Assembly (NCBI GenBank): GCA_963576725.1
Contig: OY755247.1
Coordinates: 18,944,957-19,008,956, forward strand
DNA: 64,000 bases
DNA from: Azorinus chamasolen
Taxonomy: Eukaryota; Mollusca; Bivalvia; Cardiida; Solecurtidae
Reading direction: 5' to 3'
Position numbers and translations under genes: made by a program. Below the pieces are notes generated by a model, which saw only the letters and a program-made list of their open reading frames with translations, had not been told where the DNA came from and ran no database searches. Shown here one piece after another: positions 63,966-64,000 of the stretch. The number at the start of each line of letters is the position of its first letter. Position 1 is the first letter of the stretch.

Positions 63966-64000
63966 GTGAAATACTTATGATAAACAACTTCAGATACGTT

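Noticed and set aside
1..64000. CRISPR array, given many regularly shaped palindromic repeats
   Set aside because: Repeats are dispersed, have transposon ends and target duplications, and lack regular unique spacers; the genome is eukaryotic.

Overview
The window reads as gene-poor, AT-rich eukaryotic nuclear DNA from a mollusc, most likely a bivalve. The evidence is intron-style splice signals around single large coding exons, two class A GPCR paralogues of the neuropeptide-receptor type, a tRNA-derived SINE, tandem arrays inside Helitron-like elements, and an exceptional density of hairpin MITEs. The species cannot be named from sequence alone. There is no bacterial or phage signature and no CRISPR array.

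Supported genes. (1) A coiled-coil protein exon, + strand, 13703-15412, preceded by a splice acceptor. (2) Two related intronless-ORF rhodopsin-like GPCRs, - strand, 21939-23009 and 54716-55810, about 32 kb apart in the same orientation; their similarity extends through the 5' leader to a shared splice acceptor, so they are a duplicated pair. (3) Two small possible exons, - strand, 37024-37224 and 37443-37664, of an unrecognised protein, with a tRNA-like sequence between them.

Repeats. More than 70 short elements could be placed. Local names are used below. T families have TTAA flanks, piggyBac-like: T1 (start TTAACCCTTTCCCTCATA; its variant T1b starts TTAACCCTTTACTCCATAA), T2 (TTAACCCATTCCCTCAT), T3 (TTAACCCATTTGCTCC), T4 (hairpin arm CAAACAGCTTGGATCC), T5 (TTAACCCTTCGCTTGC), T6 (TTAACCCTTTCGCTGCC). 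P families have CAGT...ACTG ends and TA flanks, pogo/Tigger-like: P1 (CAGTAAAACCTCTCTATAACG), P2 (...CTCTAAACCGGAC), P3 (CAGTTGAACTTCGATATC), P4 (CAGTAGAACCCCGCTAATG), P5 (CAGTGGTCCCTCTCTACAAC), P6 (CAGTAGAACATGTCTTAAGC), P7 (CAGTAAAACCTCGATTATCC). Others are G and H (long inverted repeats of unclear class), X (TTAAAGGGGATGTCCC), and one hAT-type MITE with an 8-bp target duplication.

Layout: 1-13.4 kb dense T/P MITEs; 13.4-15.7 kb coiled-coil exon bracketed by MITEs; 16-24 kb MITEs plus the first GPCR; 25-30 kb minisatellites and an 88/68-bp satellite; 31.4-34.6 kb one Helitron-like tandem array nested in another; 35-43 kb MITEs, possible exons, a 668-bp tandem duplication, the hAT MITE and a promoter-like motif; 43-49 kb SINE and a Helitron-like array nested in a T1b MITE; 50-54 kb inverted P5 pair; 54.7-56.3 kb second GPCR; 56.9-60.5 kb insertion between long direct repeats and a fourth array; 60.7-64 kb more MITEs.

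The most striking pattern is that nearly all T and P families carry an internal near-perfect hairpin whose apex is the same short palindrome (GCTCC-N4-GGAGC), although their ends and target duplications differ. Hybrid elements, TTAA-sharing chains and repeated nesting suggest these families exchange modules and use each other as targets.
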